64,000 nt of DNA from Thiodiazotropha sp040791665. GTDB lineage: Bacteria; Pseudomonadota; Gammaproteobacteria; Chromatiales; Chromatiaceae. The number at the start of each line of letters is the position of its first letter. Position 1 is the stretch's first letter. The DNA is taken from contig JBFNNX010000001.1 in the NCBI GenBank assembly GCA_040791665.1, positions 111,223 through 175,222 of the forward strand, written 5' to 3'. The notes under the pieces are model-generated. The model did no database searches. It worked only from the letters and a program-made list of their open reading frames with translations, and was not told the origin of the DNA. The translations under genes were made by a program, and so were the position numbers. Positions 59,360 to 64,000 of the stretch are shown here, in pieces.

Positions 59360-62332
59360 TCAAAGCCTGTTGATCGTTCCTTTGTTCGGCATTTTTCTTA
59401 TCCACGGTTGTTGGGATTTCAAAGAGTCAGGAAAGGTCTCCAATGCGTTTGCAGCTTCTGCGTAGCTGTCGTACATACCACGCAGCAGGATGTACCATGC
59501 CTTTCCTTCTCGCTCAGTACTGATATAGGCCAATTCTCCCTGCAAGCCGTGCTTGCTGGCAAAAGCTGCAATCGACTCTTTGTTGGAAACACCGATCAAC
59601 TGAACGGTATAGCCGCCACGGCTTCTTAATGCCTGCCAGGCATCTTGGGACGCCGGCTGTTGTTCCATCTGTCGGTACTCGCCTTTAAGCCCCTGCAGGG
59701 TGGTAGCCATCCGGTTGATTGTCGCGGTCATCTCATCCTGGCTGCTGAGGTGGACACGGTTCTGCGCATCAAGCTGCTCAATACGGGGGGCGAACTCTTT
59801 TTTCAGACTATCCAGCATCATTTCCATTCGCTGCAGCCGTTGTTCCGTCCTCATGTCTCCACCCGTTGGCTCTAAGGCTTCTGCCTGCGCGATCCGATCT
59901 TGATCCATACCTGTAGCCTGTCCGGCCACCGTTCCTATGGATGCGGCGATTTGCTGTTCAAATTCATCCAATCGCCGCTCGAAGCTCTGCTGTTGTTTTA
60001 TTAGCTCTTCGACAGCCAGTGAATCATAGGCGCTGTCCCTCTGAGCAACACCACCGCTCATCAGCTTTTCAATTTCGTCACGGGTCAGGTAGTTTTCACT
60101 GGCATTCATCAGTTCCAGGGAGATATTGCGCTCGAAACTGCCGAACTTGTTTGAAAAATATTGGTAACCAAACAAAATGGAGAGCAGGAACAATGCAAAA
60201 AGCCCTGCGATCGCGATGCTGTGATATGTCCCGCTCGATCTGGCCGACTCCACCTGTGCGCCGAGCAGGCCCAGTCGTTCAACCATCTGCTCCGATTCCT
60301 CCTGGCGTTTGCCATATTCGGAGGTCATCGCCTCGAGAAAGGTTTTCTGTTTGTCAGTCTGCTCCAACAGTAGATGATGATCTGTTTTAATTTCCGTGAC
60401 AACGTCGGAGAGCGTGTGATTGTTTTGTTCTTGGAGTAACAACCGCTCCCGGGTCTCGGACTCTGTTTCCAGCAACTGATGATGCCTGGAGTCTATGTCT
60501 TTAAACTGCGCTTGCAGGGATGATTCAAGATCATCCAGGCGTTGCGACAGCCCTTGATTCAGTCCGGATTGTTCGGCCAGTTGTGCCAATGCAGATTTCA
60601 CACGCTCCTGCAGGGAATCTATCCCTAAGTCGCTAAATTCACGGAGTTCCTTTTGATCCTGCTCAACAACAGATAATAGTTGTGAAATCTGTGTCTGCTT
60701 CTGCTCTCCCTGTTGCAGTGTCCGTTCCAACGTATCGAGGCGCTCGTTGAGTTTGCCGGCATTCTCTTTCAGGCCGCTGGCATCCTCTTGCAAAGCCGCG
60801 GTGGCCAGCTTGAGATCGACGCCATGCCTACTCTGCTCGCTCATCTCTTCGGCAACATTGTTCAACTTTCGCAACTGATCCTGCGCTGCCTCTTCTTGTT
60901 CCTTGAACAGGCGCTCTGTATTGACCAATCGCGCCTCGACTTCATCCACTCTCCGGTTGATTTCCCCCTTTGCGCTGGCAAGCACTTCTTGCAGCTGCTC
61001 GCGATTCCCGGCTTGCTGGTCGAGGTCGGTGGCAAGTGAGTCCAATCTCTCCGCGGCCTCATGCTCATCCGAATCGAGCATCTGCAATTTCGAATGCAGA
61101 CCGCTTATCTCCAGTTTCAATTGGTTGACCGTCTCCTCAAAACCTTCTCTCTGTTGCTCTATAACCGTCGAGATTGAGGCCAATGGATCCGACAGATCCG
61201 CTTGCTGGTCGATATAATTTGATAGTCGGAGATCGGTGGACGCAAGCTGCTCTCGCAAACTGCGACTGCTGCCCGCCAAATCACTGTTAAGATGATTGAC
61301 CAGCTCATGGAGAGATTCACTCTTGGCCACTTGGCCGTTCAACGTCCCGTCGATGGAATCGAGGCGCGTTGCCAACTCGCGATTCTTTTCGTCCAATAGG
61401 GATGCCGTATCCCGTTCGACCCGATCGAGTTTCTGCTCCAACTCCGCCAGTTGGGATGCATCGGCATTGGAAACCGGTTCAAGATCCTTGACCAGCTTCT
61501 CCACCTTTGACAGACGTTGCTCCAATACCTCGTTCTTACGCGTCTTGTCCTGCTGTTGACTCTCCAGCCTGGCCCCGGTTTCACCAATACGATTGGCAAG
61601 CTCCAGCAGACGACGTTCCAACTCCTTCTGCTGACCACCCTTTTCGGTAAGCTGATGTCTCAGATGCTCTATCTCATGACGCAGGGGTTGCGCGCTCTCC
61701 TGCAACAAGCAGGAGACCTCCTCCTGCTGCGGTTTTTCCTGCAGACTCTGATTCTGATTCTGTTCCAGTTTATGGCTGAGTTCGGCGATATCGTTCTGCA
61801 GGCTCTGGATTTGCGACTCATGTTTCGAGTCGCTGATCAGGAGCTCACTGCCGCTCTCTTCAAGGCGTCTGATGTGGGACAGCAAATCGACGATATCGCG
61901 TCGAATATCATCCGTATTATTGGCAACGATATCAGCCGACTCACTGTCACGCTCCAATACCTGCTTGAACGCCTGGTGCTGTTCATGCAGTGATGCCAGC
62001 TGTTCGTTCAGAGAGTCGATGTTTCGTTGAGTCTCTTGTTGCTCCCGGCCCGATTCCTCGGTGGAACTCACGTCAGCGGCTTGCAGCTGCAGTGTCTCCA
62101 GCAGACTACTCAGCTCTTCCTCTTGAGAGATCAATTGCCCAATCTGACTCTGCATCTCCTGCAGACGCAGTTGCAGGTCCGCATTGGCCTCACTCAACTT
62201 ATCAAGTTTCAAACCTTGATTGAGCTTGTCGTGGGACACTCGATTGAGCCGGCTGTTCAGATCGGAGAATTGGTCAACCAATCTCTTTATTCTGACCGCG
62301 AGTTCTTTTTTCTTGAGCTTCTTCTTTTTCAC
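59360..62332 (-). CDS. Giant coiled-coil membrane protein with SPOR domain
   Basis: A 990-residue protein with about 700 residues of Gln/Glu/Leu-rich heptad repeats and no signal peptide, one membrane span (IAIAGLFALFLLSILFGY, about residues 705-722), a second coiled region, and a C-terminal SPOR domain (about 905-985: GGYTVQLIGVSNKESI; KAWYILLRGMYDSYAEA). The topology implied is N-terminus in the cytoplasm and SPOR in the periplasm, where it binds denuded septal glycan as DamX and FtsN do. The size of the cytoplasmic coil is far beyond those proteins. The start is GTG at 62332 after a Lys-rich MKKKKLKKKE. Monocistronic. Confidence 0.88.
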   Translation of the reverse strand: MKKKKLKKKELAVRIKRLVDQFSDLNSRLNRVSHDKLNQGLKLDKLSEANADLQLRLQEMQSQIGQLISQEEELSSLLETLQLQAADVSSTEESGREQQETQRNIDSLNEQLASLHEQHQAFKQVLERDSESADIVANNTDDIRRDIVDLLSHIRRLEESGSELLISDSKHESQIQSLQNDIAELSHKLEQNQNQSLQEKPQQEEVSCLLQESAQPLRHEIEHLRHQLTEKGGQQKELERRLLELANRIGETGARLESQQQDKTRKNEVLEQRLSKVEKLVKDLEPVSNADASQLAELEQKLDRVERDTASLLDEKNRELATRLDSIDGTLNGQVAKSESLHELVNHLNSDLAGSSRSLREQLASTDLRLSNYIDQQADLSDPLASISTVIEQQREGFEETVNQLKLEISGLHSKLQMLDSDEHEAAERLDSLATDLDQQAGNREQLQEVLASAKGEINRRVDEVEARLVNTERLFKEQEEAAQDQLRKLNNVAEEMSEQSRHGVDLKLATAALQEDASGLKENAGKLNERLDTLERTLQQGEQKQTQISQLLSVVEQDQKELREFSDLGIDSLQERVKSALAQLAEQSGLNQGLSQRLDDLESSLQAQFKDIDSRHHQLLETESETRERLLLQEQNNHTLSDVVTEIKTDHHLLLEQTDKQKTFLEAMTSEYGKRQEESEQMVERLGLLGAQVESARSSGTYHSIAIAGLFALFLLSILFGYQYFSNKFGSFERNISLELMNASENYLTRDEIEKLMSGGVAQRDSAYDSLAVEELIKQQQSFERRLDEFEQQIAASIGTVAGQATGMDQDRIAQAEALEPTGGDMRTEQRLQRMEMMLDSLKKEFAPRIEQLDAQNRVHLSSQDEMTATINRMATTLQGLKGEYRQMEQQPASQDAWQALRSRGGYTVQLIGVSNKESIAAFASKHGLQGELAYISTEREGKAWYILLRGMYDSYAEAANALETFPDSLKSQQPWIRKMPNKGTINRL

Positions 62333-62610
62333 CGGCTTTGCTGAGAGATAATCTTAAACAATGTATCTATCTCAATAAAAAATCAGGAATTATCATGGTA
62401 TTTTTAGCATAGATTCGATCAGGTTGATACTATAAATATCGAATATGTAAATAAGATTCCGCCCGTGTGGCCGGCCGAGTCATTATGCGAATATGCGGCG
62501 CGATTGCTTTATCCTTTAGGCTCATGGGGAAGGACCACTGCTTTCTTGTAAACCAATACGTTACGATTTAAAATCTCCCACGAAGAATATCAATCAAAGG
62601 GAGCAGGATC

Positions 62611-63099
62611 ATGGATAAGATTAAGTGTTTGTTTTTCTTAGGATTGACAGGATTTATCAGCGCTGCTGACGCGTTACCTATCTTCAGTCACACTACAGAT
62701 GGCCTGGGGCTCTACACAATAAGCGTCGACGGCAGCAACGAACCGACCGGTCTGGCAGGCCTCAATGTGGATAACATTATCGGTACAGCCGTCGGCAATG
62801 ATTACGGCATTAATTATTCGGACTATTTTTCAATCATTGATGCCGATTCGGACAACCTGCTGCAGTTCACTTTCACCGATAACAATATTTCGGAACTAAC
62901 CGGTACCGCCTTTTATGTCAATGAAGCGATTGAGTCTTTTGCCTACAGTTTTGTAGGTGACCTTGTGGATCCCCCCTCTCCGGCTCCCTCACCCACACCG
63001 ACACCGACACCAAATGTTCCGGAACCCTCTACCTTCCTTCTGCTGGGTGCGGGTCTGGTGGGTATCGGGATAACCCGCTTGGGTCGACGCAAACCGTAA
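62611..63099 (+). CDS. PEP-CTERM sorting protein
   Basis: A 162-residue exported protein: signal peptide (CLFFLGLTGFISAADA), an acidic beta-rich domain, a Pro/Thr/Ser linker (PPSPAPSPTPTPTP) and a C-terminal PEP-CTERM signal with VPEPSTFLLLGAGLVGIG followed by a basic RLGRRK end. It would be processed by an exosortase encoded elsewhere and linked to extracellular polysaccharide production. GGGAG before the ATG supports the start. Mature function unknown. Confidence 0.92.
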   Translation: MDKIKCLFFLGLTGFISAADALPIFSHTTDGLGLYTISVDGSNEPTGLAGLNVDNIIGTAVGNDYGINYSDYFSIIDADSDNLLQFTFTDNNISELTGTAFYVNEAIESFAYSFVGDLVDPPSPAPSPTPTPTPNVPEPSTFLLLGAGLVGIGITRLGRRKP

Positions 63100-63226
63100 C
63101 AGCTAATCCATTCCAATCGAGACCAGGGAGACGTCAATCTCCCTTTTCTCGTCTTTTTGACGTTAGGCGCCACGGTAACTGTTGGCGTAGCCTCATCAAT
63201 TAGATCACAGGTGAAAGATCGAACAA

Positions 63227-63436
63227 TCAGGATTCGTATCTATCTTCAATGGCTATGCCTTTTTCATACTCTTCGATATGCAGGACCTCGGCTATCTGCT
63301 TGTGGTATGCCGTATCCGATGGCCAGTAGAACACATCACCGGTCTCTTTCTCTTCAATCCACCTGGCAGCACCCTCGCTCGATAAGGTAATCAGCTCTTT
63401 GATCTTAGCGTTAGAGGGGTTTCGATAAATAATCAT
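63227..63436 (-). CDS. Small hypothetical protein
   Basis: A 69-residue acidic protein starting at the ATG at 63436, preceded by AGGAGAAGGAA, a strong ribosome site that argues for a real gene. The sequence contains GAARWIEEKETGDVFYWPS and a charged C-terminus. No family recognised; no membrane span or signal. It stands alone, convergent with the PEP-CTERM gene. Confidence 0.65.
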   Translation of the reverse strand: MIIYRNPSNAKIKELITLSSEGAARWIEEKETGDVFYWPSDTAYHKQIAEVLHIEEYEKGIAIEDRYES

Positions 63437-63972
63437 TTCCTTCTCCTGACGCTTGTTGTTATCCCGAGGCTATTATCTCAATCGCAAACAGTGCAAAATA
63501 GTGAATATTACCCATCATGAGTGTCAGCTATTGCACATTCAACACTCAGTCGAGCAGTTAATAACCACTCGACGACGTACGCCTGAACGATCTACCGACG
63601 AAAAACGGGTAGCCTCCTAGCCTCCTATCAGGGAAATCCGGTACTTGAAACGATTGGGATTTTTTATTACGCCAAAAAAGTGCATGCGCTGCACCGAATT
63701 GACCACCCAGCTGGCAACAACTGACCACCTAAACCGGAAAAGGCTGACCAGGGTGCTGCTGTTGACCACCACGATGCGTATTCCAGACCGAATTGCACCC
63801 TCTGCTGAAACCAACTGCAACCCGAAACCAGAATTCGCTGCAGGTGGCGCTGGAACCTCTGCTGATAGTATGACTATCTATATTCACCCTTAAGATTACT
63901 ATATGATTACGGGTTTTACCCAGAATTTACGGACACATCAAAAAAGGCCGATAATGGCCGTGGAGGTGTGTC
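63437..63972. other. Intergenic region with TGACCA repeats next to an insertion sequence
   Basis: 536 bases without a convincing gene. Four TGACCA copies at 63700, 63722, 63745 and 63773 lie 22-28 bases apart. An open frame at 63645-63893 crosses them and looks spurious. The last ~60 bases before 63973 include a GGGT/ACCC hairpin and a GGCC-GATAAT-GGCC hairpin and probably form the left end of the insertion sequence. Confidence 0.5.
63700..63778. repeat. Four TGACCA direct repeats
   Basis: Direct copies at 63700-63705, 63722-63727, 63745-63750 and 63773-63778, three of them extended as TGACCACC. The 22-28 base spacing resembles the multiple transposase-binding sites at ends of IS21-type elements, so this may be an insertion-sequence remnant; iterons are an alternative. 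Confidence 0.45.
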
Positions 63973-64000
63973 ATGCAGAAACGCAGAAAATACTCAGAGG
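63973..64000 (+). mobile_element. Start of a probable IS3-family transposase gene (partial)
   Basis: The window ends nine codons into a frame that starts MQKRRKYSE, the wording found at the N-terminus of many IS3-family OrfA proteins. GGAGG lies six bases before the ATG at 63973. The inverted repeat of the element is probably in 63905-63945 (around TTACCCAGAATTTACGGACAC), but its partner is outside the window, so the boundary cannot be set. Confidence 0.55.

Noticed and set aside
63645..63893. Frame of 82 codons across the TGACCA repeats
   Set aside because: It runs through direct repeats, has no ribosome site and shows Thr/Leu-rich translation explained by the repeats.

Overview
This window looks like chromosome of a free-living or symbiotic gammaproteobacterium, most plausibly a sulfur-oxidising lineage near Chromatiales/Sedimenticola/Thiodiazotropha. 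That placement is inferred from gene content, not from a database search: housekeeping genes of gammaproteobacterial type (nth beside DUF302 and DUF1841 genes, ATP-dependent pckA, hemH followed by a DUF971 gene, mtgA, two DEAD-box helicases), several c-type cytochromes including a TsdA-like thiosulfate dehydrogenase, a SulP anion transporter and a V/A-type ATPase operon. No rRNA, tRNA or CRISPR array was seen.

Layout. 1-6 kb: a leftward cluster (nth, DUF302, DUF1841, small membrane protein), then pckA leftward, then rightward an unknown gene, hemH and DUF971. 6.3-14.9 kb: a complete nine-gene V/A-type ATPase operon in the order G/H-C-I-K-F-E-A-B-D, with a 100-bp palindromic element between I and K. 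15-23.4 kb: a FadL-type outer-membrane protein, an AraC regulator divergent from a cytochrome P460 gene, an alpha/beta hydrolase, a SYLF protein, an ECF sigma factor followed by a di-haem cytochrome, and the 3' remnant of an acetoacetyl-CoA synthetase gene. 23.7-33.7 kb: an RstAB-like two-component system, two lipoproteins, an SGNH hydrolase, a protein made of 20-residue leucine-rich-like repeats, a membrane-anchored unknown, a nucleotide-transporter-like carrier, a Tat-exported aldo/keto reductase and a diguanylate cyclase.

33.9-41.5 kb: short PutA, then a nickel uptake operon nikL-M-Q-O plus nikR, read leftward, with a probable NikR operator directly upstream of nikL; then AlkD, a DUF2892 protein and a DUF188 protein. 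41.6-49.5 kb: an RNA-biology neighbourhood (DeaD/CsdA, RhlE, a cold-shock protein and an RRM protein) interrupted by a large c-di-GMP signalling protein with a periplasmic ABC-type binding domain. 49.5-57.3 kb: a di-haem peroxidase-like lipoprotein, a MotA/MotB-like stator pair, a DUF3617 protein, the TsdA-like cytochrome next to SulP, MtgA, a GFA-family protein and a small membrane protein.

57.7-64 kb is the most unusual part. A 549-residue protein carries motifs I associate with domains of phage/plasmid polyvalent proteins. It converges, 18 bp apart, on a 990-residue protein with about 700 residues of predicted cytoplasmic coiled coil, one membrane span and a periplasmic SPOR domain. After these come a PEP-CTERM protein, a small hypothetical gene, a cluster of TGACCA repeats and the first codons of what looks like an IS3-family transposase at the right edge.
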